Below, one piece after another: positions 1 to 8,326 of a stretch of 35,067 nucleotides of DNA. The notes beneath the pieces were generated by a model, which worked only from the letters and a program-made list of their open reading frames with translations, was not told the DNA's origin and searched no databases. Made by a program: the position numbers and the translations under genes. Source of the DNA: Deltaproteobacteria bacterium (GTDB taxonomy: Bacteria > Desulfobacterota > JAFDED01); NCBI GenBank assembly GCA_019310535.1, contig JAFDED010000041.1, positions 1-35,067 on the forward strand. Reading direction: 5' to 3'. Position 1 is the first letter of the stretch. The number at the start of each line of letters is the position of its first letter.

Positions 1-152
1 AAGAAAACAGGTACCGCATGGAAACGAGCAATTTTTATAAAGGCATTGATCATGTTACCATCCATGCTATCGAACATGATATTGTCATCACACAGGATAT
101 CATATATGATTACACCAAAACCGGAAAAACCAGCCCTGTGATGAATCTTTAA
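1..152 (+). CDS. C-terminal end of an unidentified protein (runs off the left edge)
   Basis: An open frame enters from the left edge (first complete codon at 3) and ends in TAA at 150-152. About 49 residues are visible, rich in His, Ile and Asp, ending in SPVMNL. There is no recognisable domain, so I give no function. An internal ATG at 18 exists but no ribosome binding site precedes it within the window, so this is more likely the tail of a longer gene than a 44-residue protein. The next gene (minus strand) converges on it after about 35 bases. Confidence 0.5.
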   Translation, partial: ENRYRMETSNFYKGIDHVTIHAIEHDIVITQDIIYDYTKTGKTSPVMNL

Positions 153-187
153 TTATTGAACAGGCTCAAATAGAATTTTATTTTTTG

Positions 188-526
188 CTATGGTAAACTT
201 TGGCTAAGCTTGTTTTGGAGTTCCCGGAACTGTATGCGGAGTGTGCCCTTGACCCGGTCCGTATCAAATGTGCTCCGCTCCAATGTTCCCTTCATCTCCT
301 GGAGTTTATGGTCTACCGCATCCAGTCGAGCGCTTATCGCGGCCAACTGCGCTCCCGCCTGACGCCCCAGGGCCTCTATTATCTCCACCCTGCAGCCCGT
401 CCGCGCTAATTGCCCTTCCATTTGATCCGCGTTGTCTTTGAGTTCATTGACGTGTACGCTCAGGGTTTCCACATTGCTGTTTGTAGCACAGCCGACCAGT
501 GTCGGGAAAACCGCCAGGAAAGCCAC
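188..526 (-). CDS. Small coiled-coil lipoprotein (Lpp-like), start uncertain
   Basis: A hydrophobic stretch ends in a lipobox (LVGC), so the mature protein should be lipid-modified at that Cys and anchored to the inner or outer membrane. The remaining ~95 residues are hydrophilic with heptad-like Leu/Ile/Val spacing (ETLSVHVNELKDNADQ onward), which suggests a coiled coil of the Lpp or tail-fibre-like kind. The GTG at 526 leaves no basic n-region. The frame stays open upstream to a TGA, and codons encoding IRQQGWRTV before the GTG would complete a normal signal peptide. A GAGGAG box (561-566 on the plus strand) lies seven bases before an in-frame ATC at 551-553, so translation may begin there with a rare start codon. 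Function unknown. Confidence 0.6.
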   Translation of the reverse strand: MAFLAVFPTLVGCATNSNVETLSVHVNELKDNADQMEGQLARTGCRVEIIEALGRQAGAQLAAISARLDAVDHKLQEMKGTLERSTFDTDRVKGTLRIQFRELQNKLSQSLP

Positions 527-642
527 GACTGTCCGCCAGCCCTGTTGCCTGATCTTTCCACTCCTCGGGTGAAGAATTTGCTTGATATATCAGTGGGAAT
601 CAACATGGAATTATTGGGTGTCTCTGAGCCAAGGTCCGCTTT

Positions 643-1479
643 TTAGCCGGAAGCGCCGCCTGTGGCTATGGCGTAAATCCGGTCGAAATCCGCGCCCGGA
701 GGCCTGCCCCGATACATCATGGTTTCCTTCTCCAAGGGAGTAAAGCCATTTTCCGCCAGGATCTGTGCCGCGAAAAAATTATCTGCGGGCGACTTCAGAA
801 AAACAAAAGCCCCGGGCCCCAATCTGCCGAATAGCTTTTTCAGCAGTTCGCCCGCGGCCTCTTTGCTTCCTCCGCATGCCTCCCAGGGCCCGACGAATTG
901 AAAACGCTTCACAGGCTCGTGCATGAGAAAAGCATAAGGGGATGGGACAGATATAAGCTCTCGTCGGCGTGCCAGGTGCATCAGGAGAGGACGGCGTGAA
1001 AAATTCCATGCTTGTTCATCCAGCGCCAAAGCCATGTGAATTTCCTTCTCCCCGTGGATAACCTGGCGGGGATCGGATCCTTGCGAAGATGGACCAACCC
1101 ACATGATCAGATCCTGAAAGGGGATGAAATCAAACTGGCGGTACAGACCTTCGCGGCCACGGGCGGCCACTACAATCAGGGTTCGCGCGTTGCAGGCTTC
1201 CAGTTCTTCCGTAACCCGGCGGATCAAAAGTCGACCCGTCCCCCGCCCTCTCTCCTCAGGATGCACGAGAAGGTTGCCCCACCATCCCACGCCGTCGGAC
1301 AGGAATGAAGTCACAAAACCAACAAGCCTGCCATCGCTCTCCGCAGCCAGGCAGCCGGTGGGCGTCCAATCCATGGAGGTTTGTAAATCCTCCGGCTGCA
1401 AGTACCACCGCTCCCCCTGGGCCAGCTCGATAACGGCTGGCACGTCAGAGTGTCGCATAGGGCGAATGGTAATATTCAT
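643..1479 (-). CDS. GNAT-family N-acetyltransferase, two-domain
   Basis: The protein has 278 residues. The N-terminal ~140 residues form a GCN5-related acetyltransferase fold: it opens with MNITIRPMRHSDVPAVIELA, and the acetyl-CoA-binding motif A is LLVHPEERGRGTGRLLI (around residues 69-85). The C-terminal ~130 residues form a second domain of the kind found in YitH-like acetyltransferases (Acetyltransf_18 type) and contain MYRGRPPG near the end. It should transfer an acetyl group from acetyl-CoA to an amine, but the substrate cannot be told. A promoter (TGGACA-17-TATCAT, minus strand) lies 60-85 bases upstream. The gene is transcribed divergently from the DMT exporter. No strong ribosome binding site precedes the ATG. 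Confidence 0.85.
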   Translation of the reverse strand: MNITIRPMRHSDVPAVIELAQGERWYLQPEDLQTSMDWTPTGCLAAESDGRLVGFVTSFLSDGVGWWGNLLVHPEERGRGTGRLLIRRVTEELEACNARTLIVVAARGREGLYRQFDFIPFQDLIMWVGPSSQGSDPRQVIHGEKEIHMALALDEQAWNFSRRPLLMHLARRRELISVPSPYAFLMHEPVKRFQFVGPWEACGGSKEAAGELLKKLFGRLGPGAFVFLKSPADNFFAAQILAENGFTPLEKETMMYRGRPPGADFDRIYAIATGGASG

Positions 1480-1536
1480 CGAATCGCCAATGATGTAATT
1501 ATGTAAGGGGTCAATATAATGTTCTTATTTTTTTAT

Positions 1537-1565
1537 ATGATACCGCCTGTTTGGAAAATTGTCCA
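1537..1565 (-). promoter_or_regulatory. Sigma-70-type promoter for the GNAT gene
   Basis: Read on the minus strand: -35 TGGACA (1560-1565), 17-base spacer, -10 TATCAT (1537-1542), each five of six matches to consensus. It is correctly oriented for the acetyltransferase whose ATG is at 1479. Confidence 0.55.
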
Positions 1566-1594
1566 ACCTTTCAGATTTTAAAAATTTGAAAGGT
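1566..1594. promoter_or_regulatory. 29-base near-perfect palindrome next to the -35 box
   Basis: Arms ACCTTTC and GAAAGGT flank an inner ATTTT-A-AAAAT core; only one G.T pair breaks the symmetry. It abuts the -35 element of the GNAT promoter and lies between two divergent genes. This suggests a dimeric regulator's operator, but an AT-rich stem-loop is also possible. The rest of the 1480-1768 intergenic region shows no other gene. Confidence 0.45.
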
Positions 1595-1768
1595 AAGGGT
1601 GGCGAGAAGATCCGGAGTGCACCGGCTACCGGCCATCGAACATAAAAGAAATCAAACGCAGGAACGGTATTAAGCGTTTTGCAATAACTGAGCAGCTGTG
1701 GTAATGATCAATGGAAATAGCTGAAACCTCTAACGACATATATAGCATCCGAGCGGAAGGGGTAAGAA

Positions 1769-2635
1769 ATGCCTCCATTACCTCAATCACGGTGCGACTT
1801 CGGGAAAGTCAAAGGCCCCGCAGCCCTTTTCAGCGCCGCGGGGTTTTTCGCCTTTTTTGATACAATGCTCAAGTACTTATCCCTTCGAGTTCCCTCCGGA
1901 GAGATTGTGCTGGTGCGGTTTTTACTTGGATTGATTATATCTGTTCCCGCACTTATACGCTATTCCAGGCATCTTGACGGCCGGTCGGTGGTTTTGTTAA
2001 TTACGCGAGGTTTTCTGGGAGCACTGGCTATTTTCTCCCTCATTAACGCCCTGCGGCTGGGTACGCTTTCGGGATCCATGGTTCTTTTTTTCACGAACCC
2101 CATCTGGACGCTGGTTCTATCTGTCATATTGCTGGGAGAGCAGTTAACCCGACAGCGGGTGATAGGGGTGATGATCTCTTTTTTGGGGGCTGTACTGGTC
2201 ATCGGTCCCCGGTATGGCGAGATGGCCCCCGGGGACCTCCTTGGACTGGCAGCCGGAGTCTTCGCGGGTGCGGCCATGGTCGTCATTCGTCATCTCAGGG
2301 CCCGGTGTGATACGTTCGTTATTTACGGTTTCCACAGCCTGATAGGGGTAGCTATCTCCATCCCGCTGGTAGCTCGTAACCCGGTGGCGCCGGAAGTGCG
2401 CCTGGTGGGCATACTGCTTGTAGTAAGCGTACTGGGGTTGCTGGGACAGCTTACTATGACTTACGGCCTGGGGTTCGTCCGTCCTGCGGAGGCAGCCGTG
2501 ATCCTCATGACAGAATCACTCCTGACCATTCTCATGGGGGCACTGTTGTTTCATGAGACCCTCACACCTCTTTTCCTGGTGGGCGCCGCAATGATTCTGG
2601 GGAGCAGTGTCTTTTTGGCCAGAACAGGCATCTAG
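1769..2635 (+). CDS. DMT superfamily (EamA) inner-membrane transporter
   Basis: A highly hydrophobic protein of 288 residues with about ten predicted transmembrane segments arranged as two repeated EamA halves (roughly residues 17-145 and 155-286). The first-half motif FTNPIWTLVLSVILLGEQLT and the second-half motif PAEAAVILMTESLLTILMGA are the typical ends of the two EamA repeats. Members export amino acids, nucleobases or other metabolites. The substrate is not predictable here. The ATG follows a GGAAGGGG ribosome binding site. It is convergent with the next gene. Confidence 0.85.
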   Translation: MPPLPQSRCDFGKVKGPAALFSAAGFFAFFDTMLKYLSLRVPSGEIVLVRFLLGLIISVPALIRYSRHLDGRSVVLLITRGFLGALAIFSLINALRLGTLSGSMVLFFTNPIWTLVLSVILLGEQLTRQRVIGVMISFLGAVLVIGPRYGEMAPGDLLGLAAGVFAGAAMVVIRHLRARCDTFVIYGFHSLIGVAISIPLVARNPVAPEVRLVGILLVVSVLGLLGQLTMTYGLGFVRPAEAAVILMTESLLTILMGALLFHETLTPLFLVGAAMILGSSVFLARTGI

Positions 2636-2665
2636 AGGTTTGGTGATCGAGGATCAAAATCCAGC

Positions 2666-2699
2666 GGCGGCTCTGCCATGGTGAGTATTAATAGCCGCC
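2666..2699. terminator. Possible stem-loop between convergent genes
   Basis: GGCGGCT at 2666-2672 can pair with AGCCGCC at 2693-2699 around a 20-base loop. It lies where the DMT gene and the minus-strand unknown gene converge and overlaps the last codons of the latter. There is no good T-run, so it would be a weak or Rho-assisted terminator at best. Confidence 0.25.
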
Positions 2700-3497
2700 A
2701 CCGGGGAAGGTGTTGAGGTTGCGCGGCCTGCCCACCATCAGATACATCCGGGGCGAGAACCACGGCTCGTCCAGGACGGGATCGTCGATCTCGTCCAGAA
2801 TGCCGTCGTGGATAGCCCAGCTTCGGCCTCGGACGGTCCGTTCCATCCCGGGCTGCCTGAAAGGGGTAGCGCCATTCATGAGCCGCTGAAGGGCTCCTCC
2901 GTCCTGAAAAAGCTGGTTGATGCGCTCCATGCGCTTGAAGCCCTTGAGATAGGCGAATCCATAGCGTTCGTACACGATGGCATTGTGATAGAACAGTGCC
3001 TCCAGGGCGATGCTCTTGATATCAAAGATGCGGGCGAGATATTCCAGGCACCGGATGGTCTCAGACATGAGCCGTAGCCCTTCCCTAACTTGGCCGGGCG
3101 CCAGCCCGGCGCGCATGGCCCGCTCCTCTTCGGAAATGTTCCGCTTGGCGCGGCCGAAGAGTGTATCGCGTCCCTGTTCATCCACGTCAATGGAAAACCG
3201 GGGAGAGTCGGGATTATTGGTGATGATGAAATCCCAGTTCAGTTGAGTGTAATCCTGGCTGTCCGAAATCTGGATCGAAAAAACAGGATCCATGTCTTCG
3301 GGGGACCGTTTCACCTCTACAATGGCGGTGTTGTCGTGTTTGGGGCAGGAGAAACGCACCAGACGCCGACCCTGTTCATCGCAGAACAGGAGAGGATGTA
3401 TCCGGAATCTGCGGAAAAGGCCGGGGGGTATGAGAAGGCAATAAATTCTCTCCTTCTCCACTGTTGACAGCATATTTATCTTAGCGACCCAGGCCAT
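2688..3497 (-). CDS. Conserved-looking hypothetical protein, 269 residues
   Basis: I do not recognise a family. The soluble protein has no signal peptide or membrane segment. It has mixed alpha/beta composition: an N-terminal half with alternating hydrophobic strands, then a helical region (residues ~125-215) containing YHNAIVYERYGFAYLKGF, and a C-terminal stretch rich in Arg/Pro/Asp ending in FPGGGY. Reading-frame composition and the absence of any comparable frame on the other strand argue that it is real. The start at 3497 has no clear ribosome binding site, and ATG at 3473 (MLSTVEKERIY) is an alternative. The gene lies 80 bases downstream of the DRTGG gene on the same strand, so it might be read through from the Lon operon. 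Confidence 0.65.
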   Translation of the reverse strand: MAWVAKINMLSTVEKERIYCLLIPPGLFRRFRIHPLLFCDEQGRRLVRFSCPKHDNTAIVEVKRSPEDMDPVFSIQISDSQDYTQLNWDFIITNNPDSPRFSIDVDEQGRDTLFGRAKRNISEEERAMRAGLAPGQVREGLRLMSETIRCLEYLARIFDIKSIALEALFYHNAIVYERYGFAYLKGFKRMERINQLFQDGGALQRLMNGATPFRQPGMERTVRGRSWAIHDGILDEIDDPVLDEPWFSPRMYLMVGRPRNLNTFPGGGY

Positions 3498-3579
3498 CTA
3501 TGAAAAAGATTTTTTGACGGGATATCAGGACGATTCGGATTATTTTAATCCTGTTATCTTGTCTAAAATTCTTCCTCCT

Positions 3580-4629
3580 TCAGCGTGAGAAGCACTGGAT
3601 GAGCCGATCGATCCCCACCGACTTTTCCAGCCAATCTTTGAAGCGCAGCGCCCTGAATTCGTCTCGATCCGTCAAGCGCACGCTGGCCTGCTCCAGTTTC
3701 TCGATAACCGCAAAGGTGTCCATGGGGAGAGTAAGGAGGGGAATTTCCAACTCTGTCCCCACCTGCAAAACTGCATCCGCGCATAGGCGCCCCCCGGTCA
3801 GCACTATCCCGCTCACTCTGGATGCCGGGGGCTCGTTCTCTCCGGAACCCAAAAGGATAACCTTATTATAAACACGTTTAAATATGGCCAGCGGTCCATC
3901 CAGGAGCGGTGAGCCGAGGGCGAACCGATCCACCAGATTTTCCATTCGATGAGCACCAGTGATGGTTTGGCCGCCAAGGATTTCCACAACATTTTGCACC
4001 ATCATGGCCGAAAGCACTCGATCCTCGGGAACAACACCCACAGCGTTTACGCCCTTGGAGGTCAGGAATGGAATGCAGTGGGAGCCCACGGCTTCTAATC
4101 TTTCGGAGGGAACGCGATTGATGATTACCCCACGAACGCGGCCGCCGAGAAAGGAATTGATGGCGAGAACTGAATATATGCTCAGGCTTTCTTTATTGAA
4201 ACGATCCATAAGCAACACGGGCACATCCTGCCGCTGGATAAAGTGGCTGTCCGGGAGAACAGGGCCGCCGCTGTCGAAAAAAATATCCCTCGAACCCATG
4301 ACAATGACAGCATCTTTTACAGCCATCATCTCCTGGTAGCGGGACTCCACTCTTGCCATCCATTGAGGGTCGGGTATGGTGCCAATGGGCATAACTGCGG
4401 GAGGGGAAGGCACCGCTACATCTTCATCACGCAACCCAAGAACTTTTTTCATTAGGGACTGATCGGGATCGTGCACAGAAAGGTCCGCAGGGTCGGCAGG
4501 AGGACCGAAGGGCTTCATGAAGCCAATCTTGAGCCCGCGATCCCGTAACACCAGCCCTATGCACCATGCGGCGATCGTTTGGCCGCTGCCTTCTCCGGTT
4601 GATCCGATGAAGAACGAAATTATGGCCAT
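3580..4629 (-). CDS. DRTGG-domain, dethiobiotin-synthetase-like P-loop protein
   Basis: The protein has 349 residues. The N-terminal ~190 residues resemble the P-loop domain shared by BioD, CobB/CobQ and the N-terminus of phosphotransacetylase, with the conserved GFMKPFG after the first helix. The C-terminal part carries a DRTGG domain (VPEDRVLSAMMVQNVVEILGG, then VSGIVLTGG), a putative ligand-sensing module also found in Pta. The P-loop reads GSTGEGSGQT (residues 9-18): the position normally held by Lys is Gln17, so nucleotide hydrolysis may be lost or altered, or this may be a subfamily trait. The gene starts 19 bases after the Lon-like gene ends, which suggests co-transcription. A regulatory or adaptor role linked to metabolite or nucleotide sensing is inference. 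Confidence 0.75.
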   Translation of the reverse strand: MAIISFFIGSTGEGSGQTIAAWCIGLVLRDRGLKIGFMKPFGPPADPADLSVHDPDQSLMKKVLGLRDEDVAVPSPPAVMPIGTIPDPQWMARVESRYQEMMAVKDAVIVMGSRDIFFDSGGPVLPDSHFIQRQDVPVLLMDRFNKESLSIYSVLAINSFLGGRVRGVIINRVPSERLEAVGSHCIPFLTSKGVNAVGVVPEDRVLSAMMVQNVVEILGGQTITGAHRMENLVDRFALGSPLLDGPLAIFKRVYNKVILLGSGENEPPASRVSGIVLTGGRLCADAVLQVGTELEIPLLTLPMDTFAVIEKLEQASVRLTDRDEFRALRFKDWLEKSVGIDRLIQCFSR

Positions 4630-4648
4630 CGTCGTTCTCTATTATCCG

Positions 4649-7165
4649 TCATTCCTCGCCTCCTTCTCCATCCCGGGAGGCCTCCTCTTCTTCTCTCTCC
4701 TCTTCTTCTCTCTCTTCCTTTTCTTCCAGCGCATCAAATTCTTTTATGACATAGGCCATCTCTTTCAGTTTTCGATCAACGAGGCCATTGACCGAATCTT
4801 CCGGAAACTGGCCGTCGGCACCGCGCTCTCCGGCAGGACGTCCTGTAAGTATCTCGAGTCCTTCATTAATGGTGCGTATGGCATAAATTGCAAATTTGCC
4901 CTCCTCTACCGCCTCCCTCACGTCCCGACGGAGCATGAGATCGTCCACATTGGAGGCCGGAATGATTACTCCCTGCTCTCCGTTGAGGCCGCGGGCTGCA
5001 CAGCAGTCGAAGAAACCCTCGATCTTTTGGTTTACACCGCCGATGGCCTGAATCTCGCCGTTCTGGTTGACCGAACCCGTCACCGCTATGGACTGCTTGA
5101 TGGGCAGCTCAGAAAGGCTTGAGGCCAGGGCGTAAAGCTCGGTTGATGAGGCACTGTCACCTTCCACACCGCTGTATGATTGTTCAAAGCAAATGCTGGC
5201 GCTCAGTGTCATCGGTTTGTCTTGGGCGTATTTCCCCCTGAGGTATCCCTCAAGGATCAGCACACCTTTGTCGTGCGTTTTTCCGCTTAACTTGGCTTCC
5301 CGCTCAATGTTAATGATTCCTGACCTCCCCAGGGATGTTTTGGCTGTTATGCGGTTAGGTTTGCCGAACATATAGTCGCCCATGTCGTATACGGCCAGGC
5401 CGTTGACCTGCCCCACGCGCTCTCCTTCGACATCCACGATGATGATTCCTGTGGTGATCAACTCCTGGATTTTTTCCTCTATGAGGTTTACCCTGTCCCG
5501 ACGCTGCTCGATGCAACGTTCAACGTGGGCGGCAGTGACCACCTCGCATCCTTCTTTTCGAGCCCAGTAGCCGGATTCCCTCAAGATGTCGGCAATATCG
5601 CTGAATCGGGTGGATACTTTCATCTGCCTTCCGGCCAGCCGAACGCCATATTCCACAAGGGCCGCCATTGCGGAACGATCAAAGTGGCACAACCCCTCAG
5701 TTTGGCAGATTTTGCGTATAAAAGAGGCATACTGGCAGATGCTCTCTTCATTGCGTTTCATGACAATATCAAAGTCAGCTTTTACCTTGAATATCTTGCG
5801 GAAGTCCTCGTCCAGATTGTAGAGGAGATTGTATATATCATTGTCACCCACCATGATTACCTTGAGCAGGATTCGGAAAGGCTCGGGCTTTATCCCTGAT
5901 ACCATGGAAAACAACCCCATGGGATCCCCTCCTCCCATCTCCAGTTGATTGTTTTTCAGTGCTCGCTTCAGGGACTTCCACACCATGGGTTCGGTCAGTG
6001 CATCCAAGGCGTTCAGAATCAGGTAACCGCCGTCAGCCTCGAGGATGGAGCCCGCCTTAATGCGGGTGAAATCCGTCGGATCCAGCCCTTTTATATTCAT
6101 GGTGCGTTCGATTGTGCCGAAAAGATTGCGGTATGTAGGAGTTGTCTCGATGATCACCGGAGGCCGATCCAGGCCGCTGTTGTCAACTACTACGTTAACC
6201 CGGTAAGGTTTAAAAGGATCCTCGTGATATGGAAGGGGAAATAAGCCCTCCTTTTCGGCACTTTCTGAGCCCTCATCTTTTTCCTTGAACCGCCTCATAT
6301 TTTCCAGAATGTCCCGTTGAACGTCGTCCAGGTATCTTTTTATCTTTTCATTCGGGTATTGCATCTTGATGTCGGAGATCAATCCGCTCACCAGGGGAAG
6401 ACCGAACTCCTCCTCCAGCATCTCTAGGTCTTTACGTATCTGTTTTTCGATCTCGCGGGTCTTGCGCAGTACCGACTCCAGCTCCCGGGTCAACTCGGGC
6501 TGGCGAGCTTGCAGTTGCTCCAGCTTTTCTGGAGGGAACTCCCCCTTTCGGGCCATTTCCTCCAATTTTTCCATGGGCACGGGCTGATCATCGGCTATCG
6601 GCGCCACGGCAGGCTGTGTAAACGAGCCCGCCTGTATTTGAACAAGAGTAAAGCCCTCATCATGAAGCTCAGCGTTAAGAGTATCCACCAGCTCTTTTTG
6701 CCGGGATCGGTGTTGGGAGGCGATCTCTTCGATACGTTTACGGTAAGCATCGCTTTGAAATATCTGTGGAATCTGTCGAATGAGGGTTTTCACCAGATAT
6801 TCCATGTCCTTGCGAAATCGCACCCCTTTGCCCGCGGGAAGTTTAATGGCCAGCGGAGCATCCGGGTTCCGAAAATTGTTCACATAACATTTATCACTTG
6901 GAATCTCAAAAGGCTTGTTCAACTGGTCCAAGAGCGTCTTAATGGTGGAGGTCCGGCCCGTTCCTGTCAGTCCGGTCACGAAAATGTTATATCCCTGGCT
7001 GTCTATATCCAGACCCAGCTTGATGGCATCCAGTGCTCGTCTCTGTCCGATAATCCCATCCAATTCCGGGGCATCTTTTGATGTATCGCATGTGAATAAG
7101 CTGGGATCGCACCGCCAAAATAATTTTTCAGCAGGCACTTTGTATGCTGATATGCTATTGTTCAT
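4649..7165 (-). CDS. ATP-dependent Lon-like (LonB-type, AAA_32) protease
   Basis: With the ATG at 7165 the protein has 838 residues. That start has a GGAGG box six bases upstream, better than the more upstream in-frame ATG at 7207. Order of domains: an N-terminal nucleotide-binding region with Walker A GLTGTGRTS (65-73; Arg in place of Lys is common in this subfamily), a long helical insertion with many charged residues (~150-290), an AAA-lid region, then a Lon proteolytic domain (S16). The catalytic Ser-Lys dyad is predicted as Ser673 in GDSASS and Lys714 in VNQKIEGFF. The C-terminus ends in a run of Glu and Arg. It should degrade misfolded or regulatory proteins in the cytoplasm. It is the first gene of an operon with the DRTGG protein. 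Confidence 0.92.
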   Translation of the reverse strand: MNNSISAYKVPAEKLFWRCDPSLFTCDTSKDAPELDGIIGQRRALDAIKLGLDIDSQGYNIFVTGLTGTGRTSTIKTLLDQLNKPFEIPSDKCYVNNFRNPDAPLAIKLPAGKGVRFRKDMEYLVKTLIRQIPQIFQSDAYRKRIEEIASQHRSRQKELVDTLNAELHDEGFTLVQIQAGSFTQPAVAPIADDQPVPMEKLEEMARKGEFPPEKLEQLQARQPELTRELESVLRKTREIEKQIRKDLEMLEEEFGLPLVSGLISDIKMQYPNEKIKRYLDDVQRDILENMRRFKEKDEGSESAEKEGLFPLPYHEDPFKPYRVNVVVDNSGLDRPPVIIETTPTYRNLFGTIERTMNIKGLDPTDFTRIKAGSILEADGGYLILNALDALTEPMVWKSLKRALKNNQLEMGGGDPMGLFSMVSGIKPEPFRILLKVIMVGDNDIYNLLYNLDEDFRKIFKVKADFDIVMKRNEESICQYASFIRKICQTEGLCHFDRSAMAALVEYGVRLAGRQMKVSTRFSDIADILRESGYWARKEGCEVVTAAHVERCIEQRRDRVNLIEEKIQELITTGIIIVDVEGERVGQVNGLAVYDMGDYMFGKPNRITAKTSLGRSGIINIEREAKLSGKTHDKGVLILEGYLRGKYAQDKPMTLSASICFEQSYSGVEGDSASSTELYALASSLSELPIKQSIAVTGSVNQNGEIQAIGGVNQKIEGFFDCCAARGLNGEQGVIIPASNVDDLMLRRDVREAVEEGKFAIYAIRTINEGLEILTGRPAGERGADGQFPEDSVNGLVDRKLKEMAYVIKEFDALEEKEEREEEEREEEEASRDGEGGEE

Positions 7166-7282
7166 CCCGGACCTCCAACCCATTGGTTCCATTTCGAATG
7201 TTCGCATTCACTTTTTATCGCTCGAGGCATATAAAACCCGCTTTCATCCCCGAACCGTAAATACAACCCCAAAACTTTATAA

Positions 7283-7311
7283 ATTATAAATCACCGTCTT
7301 CTTTTTGTCCA
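7283..7311 (-). promoter_or_regulatory. Sigma-70-type promoter for the Lon-like operon
   Basis: On the minus strand: -35 TGGACA (7306-7311), 17-base spacer, -10 TATAAT (7283-7288, perfect). It lies about 115 bases upstream of the chosen Lon start. No heat-shock sigma-32 signature was seen. The 7166-7599 gap holds this promoter, the divergent one at 7334-7362, and no convincing gene. Confidence 0.6.
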
Positions 7312-7333
7312 CCTTTTGAATTTTTGAAAATGC

Positions 7334-7362
7334 TTGATTTTCAGGTCAATTTTTACTATAAC
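7334..7362 (+). promoter_or_regulatory. Sigma-70-type promoter reading toward DUF4390-ntrYX
   Basis: TTGATT (7334-7339), 17-base spacer, TATAAC (7357-7362). Transcription would begin near 7369, leaving a leader of about 230 bases before the DUF4390 gene. It is back to back with the Lon promoter, so the two operons share a control region. Confidence 0.5.
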
Positions 7363-7599
7363 AAAGCATGCGTGGAAACAGTGTTTTTTATGTGCGTAAA
7401 AGGCGAATTCCGCTCAACCACGGGCTTGATGGAAAACAGGAGCAAAGGCCACACATTTTGACCGGGGGCGAACAAGTTTTTTTTAATAATTTCCGTCATC
7501 GCAATTCCTCTTTAAGGCATTCTTTATCATAGTTCATATCACAGCGGAAAAATGACGGTCTAATTAGGCCATTTGCTCCAACGCGGAGTTAAGTTCACG

Positions 7600-8169
7600 A
7601 TGCCATCGTGCCGATGGTATGTTGCAATCGTTCTTCTGTTGTTACAAATCCCGCTCTTTTCACTGGCGGCCAATTGCCAAGAAGCATCCATCGAATATAT
7701 CATCCTAACCAACGATGAAACGGATCTGATCCTTTATTTCAGCGTGGTCGACTGTTTCTCCCCAAAGCTTGAACAAGCCATTTTAAACGGCCTGCCCGTC
7801 ACTTTTCGTTTCCATGTGGATCTATACAAGAAACGTTCTTTTTGGTATGATAAGTTATTGGAATCTTCTCAGATCTCTCATTCAATGGAATATGATCTTC
7901 TGAAAAAAGAATTTCATGTAACCCTGGAGGAAAGAAAATCGATCAACCACACCACACGAGATTTCCAGGAAGCAAAACGATTGATGGCGGATGTGGACAG
8001 GTTCTCTGTCATTCCTATGGAGCAGCTCGAGAAGAATCAAGGATATTACCTGCGGATCAGGGCCAAACTGGCCCCTATTCGTTTGCCTTTCTATCTGGAC
8101 TTCTTTTTGTTCTTTGTTCCCAAATGGGAGTTTGAAACGAAGTGGTTTGTGAAAGAATTCATTTATTGA
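7600..8169 (+). CDS. DUF4390 family exported protein
   Basis: The protein has 189 residues from ATG 7600 (GGAG at 7585-7588; the frame is open to a TTG at 7573). A hydrophobic segment near the N-terminus (YVAIVLLLLQIPLFSLA) is a signal peptide or anchor. The rest is a beta-rich domain with the DUF4390 pattern: ILTNDETDLILYFSVVDCFS, then PVTFRFHVDLYKKRSFWYD, and a hydrophobic C-terminus (YLDFFLFFVPKWEFETKWF). The family commonly sits directly upstream of NtrY-like kinases in Desulfobacterota, as here, which suggests a periplasmic or membrane partner of the kinase. The biochemical role is unknown. Confidence 0.85.
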   Translation: MPSCRWYVAIVLLLLQIPLFSLAANCQEASIEYIILTNDETDLILYFSVVDCFSPKLEQAILNGLPVTFRFHVDLYKKRSFWYDKLLESSQISHSMEYDLLKKEFHVTLEERKSINHTTRDFQEAKRLMADVDRFSVIPMEQLEKNQGYYLRIRAKLAPIRLPFYLDFFLFFVPKWEFETKWFVKEFIY

Positions 8170-8326
8170 TCGTTCTTGCTGGGAGGCAAAGGCGCCAGAT
8201 GCGGGCAGGGGTCAGACTCCTCCCCGGCCATTCCTAAGAGAGAGGTTCAACGGAGAAGAAGAGGCTCGGGGGTGCGGCATTCAGAAAGGCCCTGCTTGCC
8301 ATGAATGCATCTAAGGAAGATTCACC

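Noticed and set aside
4649..7165. Inactive Lon because Walker A has Arg instead of Lys
   Set aside because: Arg at this position is common in the AAA_32 Lon subfamily, and the Ser-Lys protease dyad is intact.
7368..7532. 54-codon plus-strand ORF after the 7334-7362 promoter
   Set aside because: No ribosome binding site, no recognisable motif and ordinary random-like composition.
8195..8226. GGGGTCAGACTCCTCCCC-type sequence resembling repeats found near RAYT transposases
   Set aside because: Only one imperfect copy is seen and no transposase is near, so no repeat was called.
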